64,000 nucleotides of DNA from the NCBI GenBank assembly GCA_965225735.1, contig CBDDBN010000029.1, forward strand, positions 186,001 through 250,000, in the 5' to 3' direction. Shown piece by piece: positions 17,054 to 26,041 of this stretch. Below the pieces are notes generated by a model. The model saw only the letters and a program-made list of their open reading frames with translations, was not told the origin of the DNA and searched no databases. Made by a program: the position numbers and the translations under genes. Positions within the stretch are counted from its first letter, which is position 1. Every line of letters starts with the position of its first letter. This DNA comes from Denitrobaculum sp965225735 (GTDB lineage Bacteria; Pseudomonadota; Alphaproteobacteria; Kiloniellales; Kiloniellaceae).

Positions 17054-17252
17054 GGATAGCGCTAAGCGCAGCTCTCCACATCTTTTTCTAACGTTGACGC
17101 TCATGCACCATCCAATCGACAGGTTGGCCGTTGCATTTCCTAATACCGCAAAGATGTGGTCTTGAGTGGCAGCTCACTTAACGGCGCGATGACCAGCACA
17201 GTCACAAAGTTCCATGTGACGAGAGTGCGGCATTTTGCGTTCTGCGCCTCAA

Positions 17253-18671
17253 TTACTGGCGAAAAATCTTACCCGGGTTCATGATGCCGTTGGGATCGAG
17301 GGTTTGCTTTAGGGCTTGCATAACTTCGACGGCGTTGCCGTGCTCCTCGATCAGGGCATCCTGCTTCCCCTGGCCAATGCCGTGCTCCCCCGTGCAGGTG
17401 CCTTCCATGGCAATGGCGCGGCTGTTCAAGCGTCCGATAAAGTCCTTCATGGTGCGGATTTCAGCTTCGCTGTCTCCATCCACCATGATGGAAACATGGA
17501 AATTACCGTCGCCCACATGGCCGACGATCGGGGCGATCAGATCGGTTCGCTCGATATCGGCTTTGGTTTCGCTCACACACTCCGCAAGCCGGGAGATGGG
17601 AACGCAAACGTCGGTGGCGACATACTTGGAACCGGGGCGCAGTTCAAAGCAGGCCCAATAGACGTCGTGCCTGGCCTGCCAGAGCTTGTTGCGGTCATCG
17701 GGGTCAACAGCAGACTTTAAATCCTTCGAACCAGCATCCGCGGCGATTTCCTGAAAGAGCGCCAGCTGTTCCTGCACGCCGGCGTCAGTGCCGTTAAACT
17801 CCACGAAGAGTGTCGGCGCTTCGGCCAGATCCAAGCCGGAGTAGAGATTGCAGGCTTTGATCTGCAGCTCGTCGAGCAGCTCCACGCGCGCGATGGAAAT
17901 GTTGCAGCGGATCGTCGTCACAACTGCATCGCAGGCCGATTTCAAATCTGGGAAGGAACAGACGGATGCGGCAACGACGTCCGGAATGCCATGCAGGCGA
18001 ACCGTCACTTCAGTGATAATCCCGAGCGTTCCCTCGCCACCCACGAAGAGCTTTACGAGATCGTAGCCGGCAGCGGATTTTCTCGCCCGTGTGCCAAGCT
18101 TTCGGATCTCGCCATCCGGTGTCACGACGGTCAGGCCCAGAACATTTTCCTTCATGGTGCCGTAACGCACGGCATTGGTGCCCGACGCGCGGGTCGAGGC
18201 CATGCCGCCGAGCGAGGCGTCCGCGCCGGGATCCACCGGGAAGAAGAGGCCCGTGTCGCGCAGATAGGCGTTGAGTTGCTTGCGGGTCACCCCCGCCTGC
18301 ACGACGCAGTCCATATCTTCCTCGTTGACCGAGAGGATGCTGTCCATCTCGCTCAGATCGATGCAGACGCCGCCATAGGGCGCGTTGCAGCCCCCTTCCA
18401 GCGAGGTGCCCGCACCGAAAGGCGTGATGGGAACCTTGTGATGGGCGCAAATCTTGACCAGCTTGGCGACTTCGCCGGTGTCCTTAGGGAAGAAAACGAC
18501 ATCGGGCATTTGGATCGGATGCCAACTGACCGGGTTCGCATGCTGTTCCCGCAGCGTCTTGTTGACGGAAATCCGCTCGCCGAACGCCGTGGTGAGAGCG
18601 TAGTAAGCCTCATCTGACAGGCCAACAAACCCGTATCCTTGGTCTTCCGCCAGGCTTTCACTCATTTTCAT
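17253..18671 (-). CDS. FAD-linked oxidoreductase, D-lactate/glycolate dehydrogenase (GlcD-like) family
   Basis: This is a 472-residue flavoprotein. The PCMH-type FAD domain shows ITPFGAGTSLEGGC, GADASLGGMASTRASGTNAVRYGTMKENVLGL and AGYDLVKLFVGGEGTLGII. The C-terminal cap has VGHVGDGNFH and GTCTGEHGIGQGKQ, ending with DPNGIMNPGKIF. This is the pattern of bacterial cytochrome-linked D-lactate dehydrogenase or glycolate oxidase GlcD. It is not accompanied by glcE/glcF, so single-subunit D-2-hydroxyacid dehydrogenase is more likely. It is divergent from the hydratase gene. A different D-2-hydroxyacid substrate is possible. Confidence 0.88.
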   Translation of the reverse strand: MKMSESLAEDQGYGFVGLSDEAYYALTTAFGERISVNKTLREQHANPVSWHPIQMPDVVFFPKDTGEVAKLVKICAHHKVPITPFGAGTSLEGGCNAPYGGVCIDLSEMDSILSVNEEDMDCVVQAGVTRKQLNAYLRDTGLFFPVDPGADASLGGMASTRASGTNAVRYGTMKENVLGLTVVTPDGEIRKLGTRARKSAAGYDLVKLFVGGEGTLGIITEVTVRLHGIPDVVAASVCSFPDLKSACDAVVTTIRCNISIARVELLDELQIKACNLYSGLDLAEAPTLFVEFNGTDAGVQEQLALFQEIAADAGSKDLKSAVDPDDRNKLWQARHDVYWACFELRPGSKYVATDVCVPISRLAECVSETKADIERTDLIAPIVGHVGDGNFHVSIMVDGDSEAEIRTMKDFIGRLNSRAIAMEGTCTGEHGIGQGKQDALIEEHGNAVEVMQALKQTLDPNGIMNPGKIFRQ

Positions 18672-18827
18672 CTCCCCAGGGCCGTGCGAGACTTTATATG
18701 TAGCCTATGGGACCAAAAGGTAAAGATCTGCCGGTCCGATAGGCCTATCTGGTTGAGACTGCTTTCCCACACTCCTCCATCTCCTCAAAACTCAATCCTA
18801 TTGACCACCAGGGCGATGGCGGGGCAA

Positions 18828-19607
18828 ATGGGCGCCATGATTAAGACAGCCAGACTTCTTTGGGCGACCGCGCAATCGGGAGACCTGATCGATCTCTTGC
18901 CAGACGGCGAAAGGCCCGCAAACCGCACCGATGGCTATGCCATTCAGGCGGGTTTCGAAGACTTTTCCGCTCATGCCCGCTACGGCTGGAAAATCGCCGC
19001 CACCAGCGCGGCGGGCCAGCAACACATCAATGTGGACGGTCCGATCGCCGGGCGATTGCTGGCGGAAAAGGTCTTTGCACCGGACGCTGAAATCTCGCTC
19101 AACAACAACCGCATGCGGGTCTGCGAGCCGGAATTTGGCTTCCGCTTTGGGCAAGACCTCCCCTCGGGCCAAGCCTACGACCGGGTGGAAGTCATGGCCG
19201 CCGTTGCAACCCTCCACCTCACACTGGAAGTTCCGGACAGCCGCTTCACCGATTTTACCAAGGTAGGTGCGCCCAGTCTCATCGCCGACAACGCCTGTGC
19301 GCGCGAGCTGATCGTCGGTCCGGAAGTTCAGGCGGATTGGCGCAGCCTCGACCTCTCCGCCCATCCTGTCCGGGCTGAGGTTGTAGGGAAGTTCACCCGC
19401 GACGGCTCCGGCGCCGCCGTTCTGGGCGATCCCTGCGGCGCCCTGACCTGGCTGGTGAACGAAGTATCCGGGACCGGTGTCGACATTCATGCAGGCGAGT
19501 TGGTCACGACCGGTACCTGCATGGTCCCGCTGGAAATCATACCGGGCGACGAGGTGGTCGCGGATTACGGCCCTCTCGGGGCGATAGGCGCACGCTTTAC
19601 GCCTTAG
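18828..19607 (+). CDS. 2-keto-4-pentenoate hydratase-like protein
   Basis: This is about 260 residues, similar in plan to 2-hydroxypentadienoate hydratase and the fumarylacetoacetate hydrolase fold: KIAATSAAGQQHINVDGP, CEPEFGFRFG (acidic metal-binding residues), SLIADNACARELIVG, and TGTCMVPLEIIPGDEVVADYGPLG near the C-terminus. Three ATG codons cluster at 18816, 18828 and 18837; 18828 has the nearest G-rich upstream sequence, so the start is uncertain by a few residues. It is divergent from the D-lactate-type dehydrogenase and followed by a quinone oxidoreductase. No full aromatic pathway lies nearby. Confidence 0.75.
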   Translation: MGAMIKTARLLWATAQSGDLIDLLPDGERPANRTDGYAIQAGFEDFSAHARYGWKIAATSAAGQQHINVDGPIAGRLLAEKVFAPDAEISLNNNRMRVCEPEFGFRFGQDLPSGQAYDRVEVMAAVATLHLTLEVPDSRFTDFTKVGAPSLIADNACARELIVGPEVQADWRSLDLSAHPVRAEVVGKFTRDGSGAAVLGDPCGALTWLVNEVSGTGVDIHAGELVTTGTCMVPLEIIPGDEVVADYGPLGAIGARFTP

Positions 19608-19675
19608 CGCTGTGAAGCCGATGCTTGGTTGGCCCTGTCCCACACAAAACAAAATCTAAAAGGATAAAAACCGAT

Positions 19676-20650
19676 ATGGCCGAAGCGATTGTCATCCGCG
19701 ACTACGGCGCCGCCGAGGTCCTGAAACTCGAGGAGATTGGAGTCGGCGCACCGGGGCCGGGCGAGCTCAGGATCCGGCAAACCGCCGTCGGGGTGAATTT
19801 CCACGACGTCTATGTCCGCTCGGGCCTCTACAAAACGCTCGCCCTGCCCGGCACGCCCGGTTGCGAGGCGACCGGCGTGGTTGAAGCTGTCGGTGCCGGG
19901 GTCACCGGCATCGCACCCGGCGACCGCATCGTCTATGTCACGGCGAGCTATGGCGCCTATGCGTCAGCCCGCCTTCTGCCCGCGTCCCTTGCATTGAAGT
20001 TGCCCGATGATCTGGACGACACCACCACCGCCGCGACCATGCTGCGCGCGATGACGGTTGAGATGTTGGCGGAACAGGTCCATCCCCTCCGCGCGGGCAT
20101 GACGATTCTCGTCCAGGCCGCGGCAGGCGGCGTCGGCCGCATGCTCTGCCAGTGGGCAGCGCAGAAGGGCGTGACGGTGATAGGAACCGTCGGATCGGAG
20201 GAGAAGGCCGCTGTGGCACGAGCCGCAGGCTGCAGCCATACGATTCTCTACCGGGAAACCGACTTCGTGCAGGCGGTTGCCGAGATCACCGATGGGCGCG
20301 GAGTTGAGGTCGCCTACGATTCCGTTGGAGCCGACACCTTCCTCGGTTCGCTGGATGCGCTGGCGCTCTGCGGGCATCTGGTGAATTTCGGCCAGTCCTC
20401 CGGACCGGTCGACCCACTGCTGATGACACAGCTCGCCGCGAAATCCGCAAGTGTCAGCCGCCCGATCCTGTTCCACTACATAGTCGACACCGCGCGCTAT
20501 CAGGAGATGGCCCAAAGCGTCTTCGCAGCCTTTAAGGCCGGTGTGCTGAAAGCCGACGGCCACATGCCCTTCCCCCTCGCCGAGGCCGCCAGGGCTCATG
20601 AGACGCTGGAAGGACGCAGCGGCGGCGGATCTCTCGTGCTGATCCCGTGA
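19676..20650 (+). CDS. Quinone oxidoreductase, zinc-independent medium-chain dehydrogenase family
   Basis: This 324-residue protein has the Qor pattern: GEVRIRQ-like GELRIRQTAVGVNFHDVYVRSGLY, PGTPGCEATGVVEAVGAGV, then a Rossmann domain with AAAGGVGRMLCQWAAQKGVTVIGTV and the family's characteristic EVAYDSVGADTF and GHLVNFGQSSGPV. It lacks the structural zinc cysteines of alcohol dehydrogenases. It reduces quinones with NADPH. ATG 19676 (second in-frame start) was chosen because the domain begins there; 19625 would add 17 residues. It converges with the allophanate hydrolase gene. Confidence 0.9.
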   Translation: MAEAIVIRDYGAAEVLKLEEIGVGAPGPGELRIRQTAVGVNFHDVYVRSGLYKTLALPGTPGCEATGVVEAVGAGVTGIAPGDRIVYVTASYGAYASARLLPASLALKLPDDLDDTTTAATMLRAMTVEMLAEQVHPLRAGMTILVQAAAGGVGRMLCQWAAQKGVTVIGTVGSEEKAAVARAAGCSHTILYRETDFVQAVAEITDGRGVEVAYDSVGADTFLGSLDALALCGHLVNFGQSSGPVDPLLMTQLAAKSASVSRPILFHYIVDTARYQEMAQSVFAAFKAGVLKADGHMPFPLAEAARAHETLEGRSGGGSLVLIP

Positions 20651-20699
20651 ACGGGGAAAGCCACCGCGACCAAACCTCAAGCAAGATAGCCTATGGCCG

Positions 20700-22481
20700 T
20701 TAGGCCTGGTTCGCGGCCAGTTTCTTATCGCTGCCGACATAAGCACGCCAGCTGCCCAGGTGGGTGATGTCTTCAGCCCCTTGAACGCCTGCTGCTTCCA
20801 CCAGGAAGCCGTGCGCCGTGGTTCCATCCTGAAGTTCGATCGTGCCGATGGAGAGCGGCGATGGGATGCCTTGCAAAAAATCGCCCACGGAGACCGTAGG
20901 CAAAGCCCAAAGTTCCAACTCGATTTCCGCGCCCTGCTCGCTTCGCAGCAAGCCCGGGCGCGCGGGTGGACCGCCGGCCAGAGCGTATAGCCGGTAGCAC
21001 GCTGCGCTACAGGTGGCTTCGATCAAGCGGCCGCCGCGCGACGTCAGTTCGTGGTTCAATGCCATGCCCGACATATGGGCGCCGCAGACCGCAACCGCGA
21101 TTTCGTCATCCCGAAGGGAGACTGAAGCCCTCTGCGATCCAACCAGCTTACCTTCGAAGGCCTGCGCGAGGCTCGCCAGCTGCGCATCGCTGCCGCTTGG
21201 TCCCAGCAGGGTAATCGAGCCGGGCCGGCCGTCGGAACGCGCGGCGCTTGGCACCGCGATCCCGCAGAGATCGAGCAGGTTCACGAAGTTGGTGTAGGTC
21301 CCGAGGTTCGAGTTAGGTGTGATCGGGTCCGCCTCCAGATCCGCGAGACTGTAAAAGGTCGGGATGGTCGGAACACAGAGCATGTCCAGATTTTCGAGAA
21401 GAGCACGCGCGTTCTGTTCCAGATCCTTCAGACGATAAATGCCGCGGAAGGCGTCGGCGGCGGACAGGCGCTCCGCGCTGCCGATGATTTGAGCCGTGGT
21501 GGGATGCAGCGCGTCCGGCTTGGCCTTCACCAGGTCCTCGACCACCGTGTAGCGCTCGGCTACCCAGGCCCCTTCATAGAGCATGTCGGCGACTTCGTAG
21601 AAGGGCTTAAAATCGATCTCGAGAATCTTCGCGCCCAAGCTGACCAGGCGCGCAAGACTCTCCTCGAAGTTGGCGGCCTGAACCTTATCGCCGAAGAACT
21701 TACGGCTGCGGGGGTCCGGCACGCCGATCCGCAATCCGCCGACGGGTCCGGTCAGATGACCCGGAGAGATCGCCTTTGAATAGGCGTCCTCTACATCTTC
21801 AACGCAGGCGACTTGAAAGGCCGCGAAGGCATCCTCGACATTCCGTGCAAAGATCGAGACTGTATCTAACGTCCGGCAGGCAGGCACCACACCGCTGGCC
21901 GAAAGCGCTCCGAGCGAGGGCTTAAGCCCGACGATGTTGTTCAACGCGGCGGGCACACGCCCCGAGCCGGCTGTATCGGTCCCCAAGGAAAAGGTCACGA
22001 AGCCATGGCCCACAGCAACGCCCGAGCCGCTCGAAGAGCCACCCGGTACGATCTCCGGGTCGATGGCATTGCGCGGAATACCATAGGGCGAGCGTACCCC
22101 AACCAGACCGGTCGCGAACTGGTCCAGGTTGGTCTTACCGATCAGCAGCGCGCCCGCCGCGCGGAGCTGCGCGATGACAAAGGCGTCTTTCTCAGGTGTG
22201 TAGGCATAGTCCGGGCAGGCCGCCGTTGTCGGGATGCCCGCCACGTCGATGTTGTCCTTCGCGACGAAGGGCACAGCCCACAAAGTCAGATCGTCACTGC
22301 GCGCCGGCAATGCTTCCGCCTCGGCAATCACCTCGTCCATGGCACGCAGATGGATGAAGAGCGCCGGGTCATCGATTGCCTCAATGCGCCGGTAGACCTC
22401 GCGCACCACATCCGCCGGTGTCAGTCCCTTATCATAGGCGGCATTCAACACGGAAAGCGTGAGAGGCGTATCTTGCAACAT
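20700..22481 (-). CDS. atzF: Allophanate hydrolase (AtzF type)
   Basis: This 593-residue enzyme hydrolyses allophanate to ammonia and CO2. The N-terminal amidase-signature domain carries the catalytic Lys75 (VAKDNID), the cis-Ser in PGGSSSGSG (about 149-151) and the nucleophile Ser173 (TDTAGSGR). The C-terminal domain of about 130 residues (RGGRLIEATCSAACYRLYALAGGPPARPGL) is specific to allophanate hydrolase. No urea carboxylase lies nearby, so the source of allophanate may be another cyclic-amide pathway or a urea carboxylase elsewhere in the genome. It ends the transporter operon on the minus strand, 17 bp after the ATPase gene, counted on the plus strand. Confidence 0.88.
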   Translation of the reverse strand: MLQDTPLTLSVLNAAYDKGLTPADVVREVYRRIEAIDDPALFIHLRAMDEVIAEAEALPARSDDLTLWAVPFVAKDNIDVAGIPTTAACPDYAYTPEKDAFVIAQLRAAGALLIGKTNLDQFATGLVGVRSPYGIPRNAIDPEIVPGGSSSGSGVAVGHGFVTFSLGTDTAGSGRVPAALNNIVGLKPSLGALSASGVVPACRTLDTVSIFARNVEDAFAAFQVACVEDVEDAYSKAISPGHLTGPVGGLRIGVPDPRSRKFFGDKVQAANFEESLARLVSLGAKILEIDFKPFYEVADMLYEGAWVAERYTVVEDLVKAKPDALHPTTAQIIGSAERLSAADAFRGIYRLKDLEQNARALLENLDMLCVPTIPTFYSLADLEADPITPNSNLGTYTNFVNLLDLCGIAVPSAARSDGRPGSITLLGPSGSDAQLASLAQAFEGKLVGSQRASVSLRDDEIAVAVCGAHMSGMALNHELTSRGGRLIEATCSAACYRLYALAGGPPARPGLLRSEQGAEIELELWALPTVSVGDFLQGIPSPLSIGTIELQDGTTAHGFLVEAAGVQGAEDITHLGSWRAYVGSDKKLAANQA

Positions 22482-22498
22482 ACTCGCTGTTCCTGATT

Positions 22499-24127
22499 TT
22501 AAGCGGCAGCCGTGGCTGGCGGCTGAGGCGCGGCCGAAACCAGGGCGCGCGTGTAAGGATGGGAGGGGTTCGACATGACCGTGGCGGCGGGCCCCCGTTC
22601 TATGATTTCGCCCTGTTTCATGACCAAAACCTCGTCGCAGAGCAAGCGGACCACATTCAGATCGTGGCTGACAAAGAGGTATGACATACCCAATTGCGCC
22701 CTCAGGTCCACCAGGAGATTCAGCACCACCGCTTGAATAGAGACATCCAACGCCGCCGTGGGCTCATCGAGGATCAGCAGTTTTGGCTGCAATGCAATGG
22801 CGCGCGCAATACCAACCCGCGCCTTTTGGCCGCCCGAGAGCTGATGCGGAAAGCGGCTGAGCAGCGCCTGCGGAAGGCTGACCAGATCGGCCAGTTCCGC
22901 CACGCGCGCGCGCAGCTTCGCGCCCCGCATCCTGCCGATCCGTTTGAGGGGTTCCGCGATAGCGGAACCGGCGGTATCGCGCGGATTGAGGCTGTCGCCC
23001 GCGTCCTGGAACACCATCTGAATGTCGCGACGCAAGGGATGCCGCGTAAAGCGGGCGGAAGGCGTGACCGCGATGTCCTGACCATCGAACAGGATCTCGC
23101 CCCCAGTCGGATCTTGCAGACGCACGATCATCGCGGAGGTGGTGGATTTGCCGCTACCCGATTCGCCCACCAGACCCAATGATTGCCCCTGTTTGATCTG
23201 AAACGACACGCCTTTGACGGCTTGCACCGGCCCCGCCTTGCCGGGGTAGGTCTTGACCAAATCGCGAACCTCAAGCAGTGACTGCTCGAGCACCTGATGC
23301 GGCGGTTCCGCCGTGCGCGCTTCGGGCGGCAGAAGCCCTCGGATCGAGGCGCCGATGCGCGGGGTCGCATCGACAAGCTTCTGGGTATAGGAGTGCTGCG
23401 GCGCGGTGAAGAGATGGGCCGGAGTGCCCTCTTCAACGATCTGACCGTCTTTCATCACCACGATGCGGTCGCAGTACTGTGCGGCAAGGCCCAGATCGTG
23501 GGTGATCAGGATCATGCTCATCCCGCGCGCGGCATTCAGGTCCCCCACCAGATCCATCACCGCCTTTTGGGTGGTGATATCCAGCCCGGTGGTCGGTTCA
23601 TCCGCGATTAGAAGCTTCGGATTGCAAGCCAAAGCGATGGCGATCACCACGCGCTGACACATACCGCCGGATAGCTCGAAGGGATAGGCGTTGTAGCGGG
23701 CCGCGGCGTCGTTGATCTTCACCGCCTCGAGCGCGGCAATCGCCTTGTCTCGCGCATCCGAACGCGTTGCCTGCGCGTGATGGATCAGCACGTCCTCTAT
23801 CTGATGTCCGACCCGGCGGATCGGATTGAGCGCCGCGCGCGGATTCTGGAAGATCATCGAAATCTCGCGCCCGCGGATATCACGCATGTCCCGTTCGGAG
23901 GCGGCACGCAGATCCACGCCGGAATAGTTGACGTCGCCCGCGCGGATCTCACCCCCCGCATCCAAGATGCGCATCAGCGCATAGGAGGTCACGGACTTCC
24001 CCGAACCGCTCTCGCCGACAATACCCAGGGTTTCGCCCTTGCCCACATCGAAGGAAACGCCGCGCACGGCATCGACCTCGCCCTTACGGGTGCGGAAAGC
24101 CACGGAAAGATCTTTGATCGAAAGCAT
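22499..24127 (-). CDS. Dipeptide/oligopeptide-type ABC transporter, fused double ATPase
   Basis: This is a 542-residue protein with two complete ATPase cassettes (DppD-like then DppF-like, as in GsiA). The first has GESGSGKSVTS, ELSGGMCQRVVIA and LLIADEPTTGLD; the second has GESGSGKSTTS, LSGGQKARVGIA and LLILDEPTAALD. The signature motif of the second half is followed by the Opp-type C-terminal extension. Start ATG 24127 was chosen because it starts the first cassette, 1 bp after the permease stop; a longer frame starts at 24169. Peptides or other amides are likely substrates. Confidence 0.93.
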   Translation of the reverse strand: MLSIKDLSVAFRTRKGEVDAVRGVSFDVGKGETLGIVGESGSGKSVTSYALMRILDAGGEIRAGDVNYSGVDLRAASERDMRDIRGREISMIFQNPRAALNPIRRVGHQIEDVLIHHAQATRSDARDKAIAALEAVKINDAAARYNAYPFELSGGMCQRVVIAIALACNPKLLIADEPTTGLDITTQKAVMDLVGDLNAARGMSMILITHDLGLAAQYCDRIVVMKDGQIVEEGTPAHLFTAPQHSYTQKLVDATPRIGASIRGLLPPEARTAEPPHQVLEQSLLEVRDLVKTYPGKAGPVQAVKGVSFQIKQGQSLGLVGESGSGKSTTSAMIVRLQDPTGGEILFDGQDIAVTPSARFTRHPLRRDIQMVFQDAGDSLNPRDTAGSAIAEPLKRIGRMRGAKLRARVAELADLVSLPQALLSRFPHQLSGGQKARVGIARAIALQPKLLILDEPTAALDVSIQAVVLNLLVDLRAQLGMSYLFVSHDLNVVRLLCDEVLVMKQGEIIERGPAATVMSNPSHPYTRALVSAAPQPPATAAA

Positions 24128-24128
24128 C

Positions 24129-25022
24129 TCAGGTTCGCTTGCGCGGATCGACGATGTCGCGCAGACCATCGCCGAGCAGGTTGAAGGTAAAGACGGCCAG
24201 CATCAGCCAGAGACCGGGAAAGACCGCGAGCCACCATTCGCCGGAGACGATGAAGTTCGCCCCCTCGGCAACCAGGATGCCCCACTCAGGCGTCGGCGGA
24301 CGCACGCCGAGCCCGATAAACGAGAGGCCCGCGGCATTTAAGATTGCCCAGCCCAGATTGAGGGTGATCTGCACCATCATCGGCGGCAGGGCATTGGGAA
24401 AGATGTGGACCGCCAGCACGCGCAGATCACTGTTGCCCGCCAGTTTGGCCGCCTGCGCAAAGCCGGCATCGCGGCGGATATTGACCTCCGCCCGAACCAG
24501 CCGCGCATAGAAGGGAATGTTGATGATGGCGGTGGCGTAGATGATGTTCTCCACCGTGTTGCCAAGCGCCGCGACCACGCCCATGGCCAGCACGAAAAGG
24601 GGAAAGGCCATGATGGTATCGAGGAAGCGATTCAGCACCGCATCCAGCCATCCACCCCAGAAGCCGGCGATGGAGCCCAGGATGGATCCGATGACGAAAC
24701 TCAGCGCGACGGCGGCCACCGAAATGGTCAGGTCCAGGCGCGTGGCCACCACCACCCGGCTAAAGACGTCGCGGCCCAGATTGTCGGTGCCGAACCAGTG
24801 GTCCCAGGACGGCGGCTCCAACGCGCGCGCAGCATTCGTCGCCAAGGGATCGTAGGGCACCAACGCAGGGCCGAAGAAGGCACAGGCGAGGAAAAAGGCC
24901 AGCATCGCGAAGGCCAGCATCGTGACCGGGTTCTCGCGCAGCACATAGGCAATGTGGTTCAGCGTCGTGTCGCCCCGGCGAGACAGGTCTTTTGGCGGGG
25001 AAGCCGTCATATCAACCATCAA
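24129..25022 (-). CDS. Dipeptide/oligopeptide-type ABC permease (DppC-like)
   Basis: This is a 297-residue inner-membrane permease with an N-terminal helix, the conserved GTDNLGRDVFSRVVVATRLDL and about six membrane segments. The coupling loop is in RRDAGFAQAAKLAGNSDLRVLAVHIFPNALPP. It overlaps the upstream dppB-like gene by 4 bases (ATGA) and is followed by the ATPase gene, so the four transporter genes form one unit. Confidence 0.92.
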   Translation of the reverse strand: MMVDMTASPPKDLSRRGDTTLNHIAYVLRENPVTMLAFAMLAFFLACAFFGPALVPYDPLATNAARALEPPSWDHWFGTDNLGRDVFSRVVVATRLDLTISVAAVALSFVIGSILGSIAGFWGGWLDAVLNRFLDTIMAFPLFVLAMGVVAALGNTVENIIYATAIINIPFYARLVRAEVNIRRDAGFAQAAKLAGNSDLRVLAVHIFPNALPPMMVQITLNLGWAILNAAGLSFIGLGVRPPTPEWGILVAEGANFIVSGEWWLAVFPGLWLMLAVFTFNLLGDGLRDIVDPRKRT

Positions 25023-26041
25023 TTCAACCCGATGCGCGGATCGATCAGCACGTAGGCGATGTCGATCACCAGGTTCAGCGCCACGAAGAGCAGCGCCATG
25101 GCCAGGACAAAGCCCTGCACCGCGGCATAGTCGGACACCACCAGCGCTTCGACGGCGTAAGAGCCGATACCCGGCCAGGCGAAGACCTTCTCGACCAAAA
25201 CATTGGCGCCGAGCGTGAAGGAAAACACCATGCCCAGGGTCGTGATCACTGGCAGCAGCGCGTTACGAAAGGCGTAGCCGTAGAGAACCTTGCGGTTGCC
25301 CAGGCCAGCCGCCCGGGCGGTGCGAATGAAGTCCGATGACAGTGCCGACAGCATCGCGGCGCGCGTCATCCTGGCGATCGGGGCCAGTGTAAAGAGCGTG
25401 AGCGTAGAAGCAGGGAGGATCAACTGTTTAAGGGCGCCGCCCCAGGTCTCCCAATCGCCGGCAAGCGCAGCGTCGATCAGATAGAAACCAGTCACATGCG
25501 GCGGCGAGAGATAGATGAAGTCGAGACGGCCAAGCGGCGACGGCGCGATCCCGGCGAGATAGTAAAACACATAGATCAACACGATCCCGGTGAAGAAGGT
25601 CGGCATGGAAACGCCCGCCGTCACCAGCAGACGGCAGAGATGATCAGCCCAGGTGCCGGGACGGGTCGCCGCCAGAACCCCCAATGGAATCGCGATCGCG
25701 CAGGACAGGAGTAGAGCAACCAGCGTCAGCTCCAGCGAGGCCGGCAGACGCGCCGCCAGATCGGTAGCCACTGCCTGTCCGGTCGAGAGTGAGGTGCCCA
25801 GGTTGCCCTGCGCCAGGTCGCCCACATAGAAAAAGAACTGATGGGTCAGAGGTTTGTCGAGCCCCAGCGTTTCGCGAATCTCGGCAATCGATGCCTCGTC
25901 CGCCGCGGGCCCGGCGAAATAGGCCGCCGGGTCTCCGGGCAGGGCGCGGGTGAGCAGGAAAGAGATCACCACGACGCCAACGACCACTGGAAGAGCCTGA
26001 GCCATGCGGCCCAGGATCATACTTGCGCGTGCGCCCATCAC
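25019..26041 (-). CDS. Dipeptide/oligopeptide-type ABC permease (DppB-like)
   Basis: This is a 340-residue permease of six membrane helices with a large periplasmic loop typical of DppB/OppB. It has LTRALPGDPAAYFAGPAADE near the N-terminus, YVGDLAQGNLGTSLSTGQ, and the coupling loop region LSSDFIRTARAAGLGNRKVLYGYAFRNALLPVI. Its start overlaps the substrate-binding-protein stop by 4 bases. It pairs with the DppC-like subunit. Confidence 0.92.
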   Translation of the reverse strand: MMGARASMILGRMAQALPVVVGVVVISFLLTRALPGDPAAYFAGPAADEASIAEIRETLGLDKPLTHQFFFYVGDLAQGNLGTSLSTGQAVATDLAARLPASLELTLVALLLSCAIAIPLGVLAATRPGTWADHLCRLLVTAGVSMPTFFTGIVLIYVFYYLAGIAPSPLGRLDFIYLSPPHVTGFYLIDAALAGDWETWGGALKQLILPASTLTLFTLAPIARMTRAAMLSALSSDFIRTARAAGLGNRKVLYGYAFRNALLPVITTLGMVFSFTLGANVLVEKVFAWPGIGSYAVEALVVSDYAAVQGFVLAMALLFVALNLVIDIAYVLIDPRIGLN